DNA of 64,000 nucleotides from an uncultured Bacteroidales bacterium (GCA_946413585.1 CAMKLG010000002.1:1-64000), one strand, 5' to 3'; counted from the first letter of the stretch, positions 1 to 9,754 are shown. The notes: a model not told the origin generated them from the letters alone. Translations and numbers: made by a program.

Positions 1-395
1 CTCCCGTTACTTTCAGTAACGATGTGACGGCCGATTGTTACAGTCCCGGGCTGAGCAGCGCGGTCATCGCTTTGTATCACAACCCCGAGTTCGCCCAGCC
101 CTTCGTCCCCGACGACTCCGTGGGCGTCGACGAGTACTACCAGAACCGCGAGCGCGAGATCTACCTCTATCCCAACCCCACGGACGGACAGACCACCGTG
201 TGCGGCTACATGTACGGCTACCGCAGCATCGAGCTGCTCGACCTCCAGGGCCGCAAACTGGCCACCCTCTTAGATTCGCCCCACGGCACGGACGTACCCG
301 AAATCGACCTCTCGCCCTATCCCTCCGGCACATACCTCGTGAAGATCAACTTCGAACGAGGGGTGAGCGTGGTGAGGAAGGCAATTAAGAATTAA
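1..395 (+). CDS. C-terminal part of a secreted protein with T9SS type A sorting domain (5' end outside window)
   Basis: Frame is open to the window start; IYLYPNPTDGQ...IELLDLQGRKLATL...YPSGTYLVKI...VVRKAIKN is a typical T9SS C-terminal sorting domain. Confidence 0.85.
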   Translation, partial: PVTFSNDVTADCYSPGLSSAVIALYHNPEFAQPFVPDDSVGVDEYYQNREREIYLYPNPTDGQTTVCGYMYGYRSIELLDLQGRKLATLLDSPHGTDVPEIDLSPYPSGTYLVKINFERGVSVVRKAIKN

Positions 396-554
396 GAATG
401 CAGAATTAAGAATGATGAATGATGAGGCGTGAAATACGAGGAATGGAATTGCAGCGAATCGGAAAAAATGTATCTTTGCCGAATCGAAATGCGGCATCAC
501 GAATGTGATTCGTTGCCGCATTCATAGAAGGAACACGTATTAAAGACAAGAATT

Positions 555-746
555 ATGGAAGACATTGTATTATCCATTCCCTCAGCGGATTACAGTTTCT
601 TTGAGACGTTGGCCGCCCGGATGGGCTGGTCTGTCCGCACACGTCGCGCATCCGTGGAGCGTTTTCTCGAATCCTGCCCGAAAACCCCGCAAATGACTGA
701 CGAGGAAATAGCCGATGAAGTGAACGCTGTACGCTACGGGAAATGA
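555..746 (+). CDS. small antitoxin-like protein preceding a PIN-domain toxin
   Basis: 63 aa ORF; stop overlaps the ATG of the PIN ORF (ATGA-type overlap); TAnnTTTG promoter-like tatctttg about 80 nt upstream. Confidence 0.6.
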   Translation: MEDIVLSIPSADYSFFETLAARMGWSVRTRRASVERFLESCPKTPQMTDEEIADEVNAVRYGK

Positions 747-1155
747 AAATTCTGTTTGACACCAACCTTTGGATATTTTCATGATTGGCAAACGCCTCGC
801 ATCCATCAAGGAGGTGCTTTGCCGCCATGATGTGGAGGTGTATGTCTGTGAACAGCTGTTGGATGAAATCCACATGGTCATTTCACGCCCCAAATTCGAC
901 AACATCATTCCCCAGGAAACCCGCCGCCGTTTTTTCGAAATGGTGTATGATGTCTGCTATTTTACGGACATAACCGTGGATGCGACTTCGCCTATTCGTG
1001 ACATCAAAGACCTTTACCTGTTGGCAATGGCCGAAAGTGTGCCCGTGGATTACATCGTCAGCGGCGACAAAGACCTCACCGAACTTGGCGAGCACAAAGG
1101 CATCCCGATATTGACATACAATCAGTTGTTGGCTTTGTTGCAACCTGCAACATGA
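743..1155 (+). pseudogene. PIN-family toxin, frameshifted near the N-terminus
   Basis: ATG at 743 gives MKILFDTNLWIFS*; the frame from 769 continues ...FMIGKRLASIKEVLCRHDVEVYVCEQLLDEI...SGDKDLTELGEHKGIPILTYNQLLALL. One extra T in the tttt run (773-779) would give the continuous DTNLWIFFMIGKRL. Confidence 0.7.
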
Positions 1156-1353
1156 CACGCCCTTCTATCCTGTCGGCACATACAGCTGGTGGAGCTGAAA
1201 CATGCAGGGCGTTCAAAGAAGGGCATGTTGTGGAAGGATTATGGCGATTAAACGGTTTTGTGAGCCCACTTAATTTGAAATCAGGTGACAGATGGCGAGA
1301 TTTCCTATTCAACACAAAAGGAATGAATGCAGCCAAAAGATAATTCAATTATA

Positions 1354-1767
1354 ATGAAGAAATTCTTTTTATATTTTATTTTGGTTTTATTACTTATTTG
1401 GATTTTGTTACTAGGGGTACTATTTATATTCATAGCGTCCACCTTTAATTCAAGTGATAACGATATAGTTTATTCTAAATCCAGAAAAATTGGTGATAAC
1501 TTATTTGTTGAAGCATATCAGACGTATCATGGAGGTGTTTATGATGGAGATGCTTATGAAATATATCTTACGGACTCATTATTTTTTAGAAAAAAGCTGG
1601 GTGGCTATGATGACCATGATTGGCCAGATGTAACCGTAAGAGATGATTTAGTTATTGTTAAATGGAATGATTACAAAATCTTGAGAAACAGAACCCGAAA
1701 CTGTAAAATTTCCAAGCTTAAAGAAAAAGGGTATGATGACCTCTTAAAAAAGCCCTACGCACATTAA
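1354..1767 (+). CDS. hypothetical membrane-anchored protein
   Basis: Starts MKKFFLYFILVLLLIWILLLGVLFIFIAS, a single N-terminal TM helix; AT-rich compared with neighbours. Confidence 0.5.
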   Translation: MKKFFLYFILVLLLIWILLLGVLFIFIASTFNSSDNDIVYSKSRKIGDNLFVEAYQTYHGGVYDGDAYEIYLTDSLFFRKKLGGYDDHDWPDVTVRDDLVIVKWNDYKILRNRTRNCKISKLKEKGYDDLLKKPYAH

Positions 1768-2015
1768 ATATTATTTCAAACCAAATATTCCCCTTGATAA
1801 GAAATAGTTTTATTTCAATCTTTTTCAAGGGCGACAGGGCGCGCTATCCATTCAAACTTCGCGGCAAACCGCTCGTAACCATTGCAATCGTTGTCGCAGT
1901 ATTAGGGAAGATGAAAACCGCAGTCAAACAGCACGACAGCGGTTTCCCTTTGCCGTCCCTATTCGGGACGGACATTTAAAGCACCTTTGCCTCAAACTTA
2001 ACGTTTATGGCAAAG

Positions 2016-2693
2016 TCAAGCACCCGCAGGGTAACCATCTACATTCTCTGTCACCTTCTTTGATTTAATCTTCTGAAAATGATTCTCTTTGCAGTAGCAC
2101 TTGTCAATCATCCATGTAAAGAAAGCGCTGCCGTTCTTGATATAGTTGTTGTATGTCCGGGCGGAAATGTCCCCGCTGCGCCCGTCACGTTCCCGCTGGA
2201 TATAGTCCATAAACTGGACTATCATGCTATGGGAAACCATAGAGCAATAGATATTGGGAGACACTTTCGCAATCCATTCCCCGAATATTTTGGCAAAAGA
2301 AACGTAAGAATTGGCGGTGGATTTTCGGTGTTCTTTTGTCACTTCCTCTTTGTATTCCTCCAGAACATCAAGGAGCGGAGTGTAATAGCGGGATTCCTCT
2401 CCTTGGAAATAGGGATTCCAGCCAGTAGAGAGCTTCATATTCAAGGCCACGATGATGTTGTTGATGTGCTTTTTCGCTTCCCCTTTTGTGGAATAACGAT
2501 TGAGGAGGGGTTGCAGTTTGATTCTTTTTCGGGCTAATTCTTGAGTTTGTGGATTTTCCACGTAGTACTCGATGAGCCATCCCGATTTGTTTGTTTTGAG
2601 TGTCGCTGGCAGATAATTGACAGCTGAATACGCCGAAGATACGGCTAATCTGTTCGATGAATTTGACATTTTTTTGGGGGTCTTGCTCAGCAA
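2016..2693 (-). pseudogene. tyrosine recombinase/integrase, N-terminal (arm-binding and SAM-like) part only
   Basis: 225 aa with integrase N-terminal features (TNKSGWLIEYYV...ARTYNNYIKNGSAFFTWMIDKCYCKENHF); no catalytic R...HxxR...Y region follows; located about 105 bp from tRNA-His. Confidence 0.65.
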
Positions 2694-2797
2694 AACACAA
2701 AATATTAGTTTGTCCCGATTCTGTCCCGATTCAAACGCAAAAAATCAGCGGAAATTTACCGTAATCCGCTGATTTTTATTGTTTTGTGAGACTTTCG

Positions 2798-2872
2798 GGC
2801 GGCAGGTCGGATTCGAACCGACGACCCACGGAACCACAATCCGGTACTCTAACCAACTGAGCTACAACCGCC
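2798..2872 (-). tRNA. tRNA-His (GTG)
   Basis: Minus strand GGCGGTTGTAGCTCAGTTGGTTAGAGTACCGGATTGTGGTTCCGTGGGTCGTCGGTTCGAATCCGACCTGCCGCC; anticodon GTG; G-1:C73 as in tRNA-His. Confidence 0.9.
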
Positions 2873-2988
2873 ATGTTTGGTGTCTCAAAAAGACGTGGCA
2901 AAAATACACTTTTTTTGAATATCTACAACATGCCGCGAATTTTTTTTTATTATCGGAGCACCGATAATCGGAAATGGTGCCCTGCACT

Positions 2989-5295
2989 TTAGGATTTGAT
3001 GAACTGCATGCGCGCCACCGATTGCCCCTTTTTGTATAAAACGATAATGTAATTTCCTGAAGATAAGTTATTTACATTTATTTCGTGCACGTCTCCGCTG
3101 ATCTTGACGGTTTTGATTTTATGTCCCAAGGAATCAAAAAGAATCGCTTTGTCAACCTTGTCGGACTGCGTTCTCAGCGTGATAGTGTGCGTTGCGGGGT
3201 TGGGAGAGACGCTTATTCTGACCCGATTTTGGGATGAAATCGACACCTCTTCGTCCGCCATGGCGAAACAATATTGACCGGATAACATCTCGTGGGTGGA
3301 TATGAGTGCGTTGTATGGACTGCCTGTTCGGGTGTACGGTATCGGTGTCCATTCTGAATCGGCATTGGGGCGGTACATCAGTTTCAGATTGTCGTATGTG
3401 TCGCCGTCAGCGAATAGTTCGTAATCTTGTTGATTATTATTGCGCGCCACTCGGAATGTCCAGTGCCCGTTCACGATTCCGACGGTGGAGTTGACTGTCC
3501 AATAGTGCGTTGAAGAAAATTTGTGATAACCCTCGGGTAGGGCAGACGGCGCACTTGGTGCCACGTAGTGATGCTCTACGCGAATCAGTGCCGTATCGCT
3601 CATCTGTTCGATAGTTGCGTAGCATTTCGTTTCGCCGCAAGTGATCTCTTTCGGTGCATCCACTATGGCTGTGAAGTCGATGGTGGCGTCCGAAAGCTTG
3701 TCGTTGTAGTTGGCGATGGCGAATTCCGGCTGGAACGGTAGCAGAAACATCAGGTTAGAACTGTCGCCCGAAACATACTGACTTTCAGCAGTGTAGAACT
3801 CTCTGTTGGCGGAGACGAACGTGACTTCCACGGGAACGTCAGTGTAGGGGTGTTCCGTGCCGTAGCCTTTCTGTCGTACCGTCACCTCATAGTTGCCGCA
3901 GGATAGGGGTATAATTCGGTCAATGTTGAAGTCCGCAAAACCGGGCTGATGAATCCAATCTTCATAGAAATGCATTAAATTCATTCCGGAAACCTGAGTT
4001 AAATAGGTGAAAAACTCGTGAGAATTGATATTTTGGTAAGCGTATTGGTCCAAAAGTTGCCGCAGGCAACTGAAAAACAGCGAATCACCCATGTAGGTGC
4101 GCAGGGAATGGATGACCAATCCGCCTTTCTGGTAGGAGTGCATGCCGTACGTAAATTCTTGGGGCACATTGTCTAACGCGTACAAACCTTCGTCTCGGTT
4201 GACAATGGTTTGCAGGGTGTTGTCATGCATTGTCCGTATGTTGCTCAGATATTCGTCTGAGCTTTCCGTGGAATAGAGCCATCCCAGGACTAGAGATTCC
4301 GCATAATCCGCAAAACCTTCGTTAATCCACATTTCTTCGGGGCGTTCACAGGTGATAAGGTCGCCGAACCAATGGTGGAACAGCTCGTGCATGATCGTCC
4401 CCTCGTAAGCGAGTGTGCCGTTGACCGCCGCGTTGGGCAGGGCTATATTGGTGGCGTGCTCCATTGCGCCGCCGGTCATGCCCACGCACACGTAACCCAC
4501 GCGAGGCCAGCGATAAGGACCGAAGAATTCCTCATATTTGCGCAAAACCGGCTTCAGATGTACGAAAGAGGCCGGAATGTTGGGGTAAATGTTCGGAGCG
4601 GCGTAGATTTCGATGGGTATTACCCCGTTCATGCCGTGAAACGTGTCGGCGTAGCAGAGGTAGTCGCCCACCGCCATCGAGACCAGATAAGTGGGCACGG
4701 GCAGGTCGAGCGCCCAATCCCAGACGCGGGTTCCATCGGCGAGGGTGGTGGAGTCCGTCAGCATTCCGTTGCAGACCGCCTTTTTGCCGTTTTGGGTGCG
4801 AATATGGAAACTGTAGGTCGATTTGTCGGTGAACTCATCCATGCAGGGGAACCAGCAACGACCGTATGCGTGCGGTTGGTCGTAAAGCGCAACGCCCACG
4901 TTATACGCGTATTCGCCGTTGAAGTAGAATCCCCCGAAGGAAATGTCGTGAGGCGGAACGCCGTGGTAATACACGCGAACTTGCGCGGTGTCGCCGTTCT
5001 GCATCGTCGGCACATCAATGAAGATATCCTCCCCGACATGCGAGAAGTTCGCCGTTTGTTCGTTCATCTTCACCGAATCAGTGGTCAATCCCATCAAATC
5101 CAGTCGGAGTTGGCTGAGGTTGTTCACCTTCGCGACCACAGTGAGATCCGTATGACCTTCTACCACATGGTTGGTGAAATCGACTACAGAAAGGGAGAGG
5201 TCGTAATGCGCGATGTGTATAGAATCGGTGCGCTGCTGCGCGAATCCGAGGGCACAGAGCAGTGTTAAGGTTAGTAAGGTGATTGTTCTTTTCAT
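2989..5295 (-). CDS. M1-family aminopeptidase with T9SS C-terminal sorting domain
   Basis: HELFHHWFGDLITCERPEEMWINEGFADYAE (HExxH-x18-E), signal peptide, C-terminal VSPNPATHTITL...LSSGNYIIVLYKKGQ. Confidence 0.9.
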   Translation of the reverse strand: MKRTITLLTLTLLCALGFAQQRTDSIHIAHYDLSLSVVDFTNHVVEGHTDLTVVAKVNNLSQLRLDLMGLTTDSVKMNEQTANFSHVGEDIFIDVPTMQNGDTAQVRVYYHGVPPHDISFGGFYFNGEYAYNVGVALYDQPHAYGRCWFPCMDEFTDKSTYSFHIRTQNGKKAVCNGMLTDSTTLADGTRVWDWALDLPVPTYLVSMAVGDYLCYADTFHGMNGVIPIEIYAAPNIYPNIPASFVHLKPVLRKYEEFFGPYRWPRVGYVCVGMTGGAMEHATNIALPNAAVNGTLAYEGTIMHELFHHWFGDLITCERPEEMWINEGFADYAESLVLGWLYSTESSDEYLSNIRTMHDNTLQTIVNRDEGLYALDNVPQEFTYGMHSYQKGGLVIHSLRTYMGDSLFFSCLRQLLDQYAYQNINSHEFFTYLTQVSGMNLMHFYEDWIHQPGFADFNIDRIIPLSCGNYEVTVRQKGYGTEHPYTDVPVEVTFVSANREFYTAESQYVSGDSSNLMFLLPFQPEFAIANYNDKLSDATIDFTAIVDAPKEITCGETKCYATIEQMSDTALIRVEHHYVAPSAPSALPEGYHKFSSTHYWTVNSTVGIVNGHWTFRVARNNNQQDYELFADGDTYDNLKLMYRPNADSEWTPIPYTRTGSPYNALISTHEMLSGQYCFAMADEEVSISSQNRVRISVSPNPATHTITLRTQSDKVDKAILFDSLGHKIKTVKISGDVHEINVNNLSSGNYIIVLYKKGQSVARMQFIKS

Positions 5296-5395
5296 ATTAT
5301 TTAGATGTTTCGTTTTTTTTTGCGTGGGGTTTAGGGATTAGGGAGTAGGAAAGATGTTCTAAGTTCAAAGTCAGTGTGCGGCTAACTGCCAAGAG

Positions 5396-5761
5396 TTATT
5401 GGTCAACAGTTATGACGTTTTGTATTACCAGTCCGGCCAGCGTGAACCCGAAGATGGCGGTGATGTCCGCCTCTGGGTTGATGGTGAGCAGTCGTTCCTT
5501 GAGGGCATCTACTTTCAACTGTCCGAGAGTTTGTGTGGTGGCTTGGAGTTGTCGGTTGAGGTTGGTGGGGCACACCTGGTCGCTGTCCACAATGGTGAGA
5601 TGATTCACGCCGCTGCGGATCAGGCATTCGGCGCACCAGCTGCCCACTCCGCCGACTCCGAACAAGATGACGCGCGTGGCGGCGAGACGCTCCATGCCTG
5701 CGCTACCAAGCAACAGTTCCGTGCGGTTGAACAGGGCTTTGTTAGGTGACAGTTCTTCCAT
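5396..5761 (-). pseudogene. tcdA: ThiF/TcdA-like (tRNA threonylcarbamoyladenosine dehydratase) with apparent internal deletion
   Basis: FNRTELLLGSAGMERLAATRVILFGVGGVGSWCAECLIRSGVNHLTIVDSDQVCPTNLNRQLQA...INPEAD, then directly ITAIFGFTLAGLVIQNVI, which looks like the protein's C-terminal end; 121 aa instead of roughly 240. Confidence 0.55.
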
Positions 5762-5854
5762 CGCAATAGGTGATTATTTCCAAGGCCGCAAAAATATAAA
5801 ATATATGGTTCAAAACTATTGTCTTTTCCCTATTGCCTGTTGCCTAAATTTTTG

Positions 5855-5862
5855 TATTTTTG
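5855..5862 (+). promoter_or_regulatory. Bacteroidetes-type -7 promoter element (TATTTTTG) driving the TPP-riboswitch leader
   Basis: TAnnTTTG with an upstream TTG at 5833-5835, immediately before the riboswitch. Confidence 0.6.
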
Positions 5863-5871
5863 CCGCCGTTT

Positions 5872-5946
5872 TGAAAGGGGTGCCGAAAGGCTGAGATCAG
5901 ACCCGTTGAACCTGATGCGGATAATGCCGCCGTAGGGAGATAAACG
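5872..5946 (+). promoter_or_regulatory. TPP (thiamine pyrophosphate) riboswitch
   Basis: AGGGGTGCCGAAAGGCTGAGATCAGACCCGTTGAACCTGATGCGGATAATGCCGCCGTAGGGAGATAA: conserved GGGGTGC, CTGAGAT, ACCC, GAACCTGAT, GGATAATGCC, GTAGGGA. Confidence 0.95.
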
Positions 5947-6012
5947 CTTCTTCATTTCATTATCCCTCTTTCAGTGATGTTTTAATTTATTAATAACCAA
6001 ACTGTTAGAGTT

Positions 6013-8298
6013 ATGCTTAAAAATTTAAAGTTTAAAGTTTATGGTTTAAGGTTTAAGACAGTTGGTGCTGTGTTGGCCTTGGCAAGTTTTGTTTTCACTC
6101 CGGTAGCACTGTTCGCGCAGCAGCCGGACACCGTGCAAAGTGGTAAAGTCCAGGAGGTGACCATCGAGTTTGTGAGGCCCACGGTGCAGACTTCCGCGAA
6201 CGTCACCACGATGTCGATGCCGCAAATCCGCGCCCAGCAGGGTAACGGCAGCGTCAACAACCTGTTGGATATGATGCCCTCGGTGGTCACTACTTCCGAG
6301 TCTGGTAACGGCCTCGGCGCCACCTACCTGTTCATCCGCGGCATCGACCAAACCCGTATCAACACTACCCTCAACGGCGTGACGATCAACAACGCCGAGT
6401 CGCAGGGTTCCTGGTTGGTGAACCTTCCCGACATGGCCACCTACATAGAGAGGGTGAGCTTGCAGAGCGGTGCCAACACCACTATCGGTAGCACTTCCTA
6501 CGGCGCCCGTGTGGATTTCGTGACGCGCGACATCCCTGAGAAACCCTTCGCGGAGGCGCGTACCGCGTATGGCTCGTTCAACACCTTCGACAATATGGTG
6601 AGCGCGGGAACCGGCCTTATCGGCAAACGTTTCTCCATGCTGGCCTCCTTCTCCGACATCCGCAGCGACGGCTATATCGACCACTCCGGGGTGCGCCTGA
6701 ACTCGGGATTCCTCACGGCAAAACTCGACCTTCGTAATTTTAAGACGAACAAAGACAATGGAGAGTTGCGCTTCAACATGCTTTTTGGCAGGGAGAACTC
6801 CGGTCTGGCATGGAACGGCGTGCCTTACGACAGTCTCGCCACCAATCGCACCTACAATTCCTGCGGCGAGTATTACGACAACAACGGCGTGCGCCATTAT
6901 TATGAGAATTCCATGGATCATTATACCCAGACTTTCTATCAGCTGGAGTATCGGAAAACCTGGATGCGCGAACTCGGCAGGAAGTGGCATAATTTGCGCG
7001 TGATGCCTTATTTGACCCGCGGTTACGGCTACTACGAGCAGTATAAAGATGACAAGAAAATCTACAAATATGGTTTGGAACCCTTGCATGAAGACCAGAA
7101 CCGCACCGACCTTGTTACCCAGAAATACCTGGACAACTACTACTATGGTGTTCTTGCGGAATATTGGGGGAGTCTGCGATTTAAAAGCGAGGCGTCACAA
7201 GGTTTGCGCTGGGTGGCAGGCTTGGATGTGAGCAACTATATGGGCAACCATTACGGCGACATCGTGTGGGTGCAGCCTGACCGGGTGAAAGAGTGTCCGC
7301 CCATGTATGAATGGTATCGTGGCACGGGCGAGAAACTGCAGTCCAAGGCTTTTGGTGCGTTAAGTTACTGGATTAAAGACTTCTCCGTGAATGCTGAACT
7401 TCAGTATCGCCGCGTGGATTACGACATAAAGGGTGTTAACGACGAGCTGACCCCCATCCCGCAACAGTATCACTGGAACTTCGTGAACCCTAAAATCAGA
7501 TTGCATTATTTCCTGCAGCGTCCCAAGGTGAAACACAGCTTTGACCTCTCCTTTGCCACGGCCAACCGCGAGCCCACCCGCAACGACCTTGTGGGAGCTC
7601 CTGACGACCGCAAGCCGGTGCCTGAAACGCTCTACGACTTGGAATTCAGCTACATGAACTACAACGACAAGTACTTCTTCAACACCACCCTGTATGCCAT
7701 GTACTATAAGAACCAGTTGGTGCGCACCGGCGAGCTCGACCAGACCGGCGACCCCTTGATGGTCAATGTGGACAAGAGTTACCGCGTGGGTATCGAGCTG
7801 TCTGCCGCCTACCGTCCCGTGAGGTTCTTCACCTGGCACATCAACGGCGGTTTCAGCGTGAACCGCATCCTCAACTACACGCATTACATTGAGGATTGGG
7901 AGAACGGCGGCTATGTGGAGCAGCAGCTCGGCAACACCCCCATTGCCTACTCCCCGAATGTGGTGATCGGCAACACCTTCACCTTCACCCCGTTGAAGGA
8001 CTTCAACATCGACCTTCTCACCAAATTCGTGAGCAAGCAGTATTTGGACAACTCCGGTGACGAGGCATACGTGTTGAAACCTTACAGCTACACTAACTTG
8101 CGTCTCTCATACACCTTCCATTTCAAGGTTTTGAAGGATTTGGAGCTCTTCCTGAACGTCAACAACCTCTTCAACGCGAAGTATGAGACCAATGCCGCGC
8201 TTTACACGGGCATGATCGGTGACGAGAAGTACTACGACGCCTACTATTTCCCGCAGGCGGGGATTAACTTGCTCGGCGGTGTGCGTGTGAAATTCTAA
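6013..8298 (+). CDS. TonB-dependent outer membrane receptor, predicted thiamine/thiamine-precursor transporter
   Basis: Plug and beta-barrel motifs (NLLDMMPSVVTTSESGNGLGATYLFIRGIDQTRINTTLNGVTINNAESQG; FLNVNNLFNAKYETNAALYTG); downstream of TPP riboswitch. Confidence 0.88.
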   Translation: MLKNLKFKVYGLRFKTVGAVLALASFVFTPVALFAQQPDTVQSGKVQEVTIEFVRPTVQTSANVTTMSMPQIRAQQGNGSVNNLLDMMPSVVTTSESGNGLGATYLFIRGIDQTRINTTLNGVTINNAESQGSWLVNLPDMATYIERVSLQSGANTTIGSTSYGARVDFVTRDIPEKPFAEARTAYGSFNTFDNMVSAGTGLIGKRFSMLASFSDIRSDGYIDHSGVRLNSGFLTAKLDLRNFKTNKDNGELRFNMLFGRENSGLAWNGVPYDSLATNRTYNSCGEYYDNNGVRHYYENSMDHYTQTFYQLEYRKTWMRELGRKWHNLRVMPYLTRGYGYYEQYKDDKKIYKYGLEPLHEDQNRTDLVTQKYLDNYYYGVLAEYWGSLRFKSEASQGLRWVAGLDVSNYMGNHYGDIVWVQPDRVKECPPMYEWYRGTGEKLQSKAFGALSYWIKDFSVNAELQYRRVDYDIKGVNDELTPIPQQYHWNFVNPKIRLHYFLQRPKVKHSFDLSFATANREPTRNDLVGAPDDRKPVPETLYDLEFSYMNYNDKYFFNTTLYAMYYKNQLVRTGELDQTGDPLMVNVDKSYRVGIELSAAYRPVRFFTWHINGGFSVNRILNYTHYIEDWENGGYVEQQLGNTPIAYSPNVVIGNTFTFTPLKDFNIDLLTKFVSKQYLDNSGDEAYVLKPYSYTNLRLSYTFHFKVLKDLELFLNVNNLFNAKYETNAALYTGMIGDEKYYDAYYFPQAGINLLGGVRVKF

Positions 8299-8807
8299 CC
8301 TATAATGTGGTGAATAGCTTCCTCTAGAGAAACTTCATTCTCGGACAAGCGGGCGGGGATGTAGCCCATTTCGCGCGCTTTCTCGCCCGTATATACGAAA
8401 TAGGTACAGGTGCATTCGGCACAGCATTGACCATCGGGGTTTAAAATTTCCCCACGAACGATGGCGATGTTGTGCCGTTGCTCTATCAGCTTGGCATTCA
8501 GCCGGATGTAGGGCCAAAGCGTGCTGACGGGCTTGCGGTAGCGCATCTCCATCTTGGCGGTCACCCCGGAGGTCTGTAGTTGGTAGAAGACCACCCAGCC
8601 GCAGATTTCGTCTAGCAAAGTGGCCTGGATGCCGCCGTGCAGCGTGTCGATCCAGCTCACGAAATTCGGGTTCGCCTTCCAGATGGAGACCACCTGTTCG
8701 CCATCCCAGTAAAAGTGCATATGTACGCCCTGAGGGTTGTCAGGATTGCAACCGAAACAGTTGTAACCCATTGTATTTCCGATCCAAGGATTGATAATTG
8801 CTCGCAT
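8295..8807 (-). CDS. PaaI-family thioesterase (hotdog fold)
   Basis: NFVSWIDTLHGGIQATLLDEICGWV...RYRKPVS motif; convergent with the TonB gene, stop codons overlapping. Confidence 0.8.
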   Translation of the reverse strand: MRAIINPWIGNTMGYNCFGCNPDNPQGVHMHFYWDGEQVVSIWKANPNFVSWIDTLHGGIQATLLDEICGWVVFYQLQTSGVTAKMEMRYRKPVSTLWPYIRLNAKLIEQRHNIAIVRGEILNPDGQCCAECTCTYFVYTGEKAREMGYIPARLSENEVSLEEAIHHIIG

Positions 8808-8811
8808 ATTT

Positions 8812-8958
8812 GGTTTAGGGTTTAGGGTTTGTAGTTTAGGGTTTATAGTTTATAGTTTATAGTTTAGGGTTTATAGTTTAGGGTTTATAGTTTATAGTTT
8901 AGGGTTTAGGGAGTAGGGAGTAGTTCAAAGTTCAAAGTCCAAAGTTCAAAGTCCAAAA
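8812..8958. repeat. heptamer array, 21 contiguous 7-nt units (GGTTTAG / AGTTTAT / GGAGTAG / TTCAAAG types)
   Basis: Direct parse: ggtttag ggtttag ggtttgt agtttag ggtttat agtttat agtttat agtttag ... ggtttag ggagtag ggagtag ttcaaag ttcaaag tccaaag ttcaaag tccaaaa, no phase break. Confidence 0.95.
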
Positions 8959-9034
8959 ACGGCGGCGAAAATACAAAAAATGTGAGGTGTCTTGAAAAAT
9001 ATTATCTTTGCCGCTCAATTTTTATCGAAAGAAT

Positions 9035-9709
9035 ATGGATGATAACCTATGTAAATTATTGATTACCAAGGGGTCGTTGAAGCAAGACATCTTCGAGAGA
9101 ACGATGGAGACTATGCAACTTTTCAAAGATGCGGCCAAGAGTTTCGAGGAGTTCTATCGCGAAAATTACGCTGACGACCACGACAACATCCCCGTGTTGT
9201 TCACCAACAAGAACCAGTATCAGTTCATGCTCAAGTTCGGCGGCGACGTGCTGATTTTCCTGATGCACACCAACGTTTTTGAGTTTTCGCGCGACCACGA
9301 GGTGATGCGCACACCTTACATTAAGGAGAATCGTGACCGTTCTTATTGTGGTATGATTCAGATTTTCAACTTCTTAGGTGATTCTTTGAAATATGACCGC
9401 GTGAATGACTTGGGTTATATGATTGGTCGTATTTTCATCAACAAAGAACGTCATTATTATATTGAAGGCAAACGAGAGCTGGCGCAGGTCATCAACAATT
9501 TCAGCAGCAACGAAATTTCACCGGAAGCGGTCAACGAAATCCTCAGCTCAGCCATTCAATATACGCTGAATTTTGACCTTTTGGTGCCAAATTATGAGGA
9601 TATGAAGATCATTACGGTGAACGATATCCTTCAATTGGAAGAACAAACGAACCTGATGAGAACTGGTAAACGCTTGGGATTCAGGTTTGAACAAGATAAA
9701 ACGGAATAG
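9035..9709 (+). CDS. conserved hypothetical protein
   Basis: 225 aa ORF MDDNLCKLLITKGSLKQDIFERTMETMQLF...; tatctttg promoter element at 9003-9010. Confidence 0.7.
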   Translation: MDDNLCKLLITKGSLKQDIFERTMETMQLFKDAAKSFEEFYRENYADDHDNIPVLFTNKNQYQFMLKFGGDVLIFLMHTNVFEFSRDHEVMRTPYIKENRDRSYCGMIQIFNFLGDSLKYDRVNDLGYMIGRIFINKERHYYIEGKRELAQVINNFSSNEISPEAVNEILSSAIQYTLNFDLLVPNYEDMKIITVNDILQLEEQTNLMRTGKRLGFRFEQDKTE

Positions 9710-9754
9710 AGAAAAATTTTTTTCAGAATTTGGCGGTGCATATTAAAAAAAATG

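Noticed and set aside
743-790. Programmed ribosomal frameshift in the PIN toxin
   Set aside because: No X-XXY-YYZ slippery heptamer or clear downstream structure seen; a single-base indel in a T run is simpler.
1152-1343. 63-aa ORF after the PIN toxin
   Set aside because: No recognisable motif, not supported by a promoter, overlaps other small ORFs; not called.
1829-2010. Possible mobile-element end or structured RNA (gtccctattcgggacggac, gcgcgctatccattcaaacttcgcgg)
   Set aside because: Some inverted repeats are visible but no conserved family or boundary could be supported.
4372-5268. 298-aa plus-strand ORF
   Set aside because: Antisense to the M1 aminopeptidase with the HExxH motif.
6046-7089. 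347-aa minus-strand ORF
   Set aside because: Antisense to the TonB receptor; His/Val-rich shadow frame.
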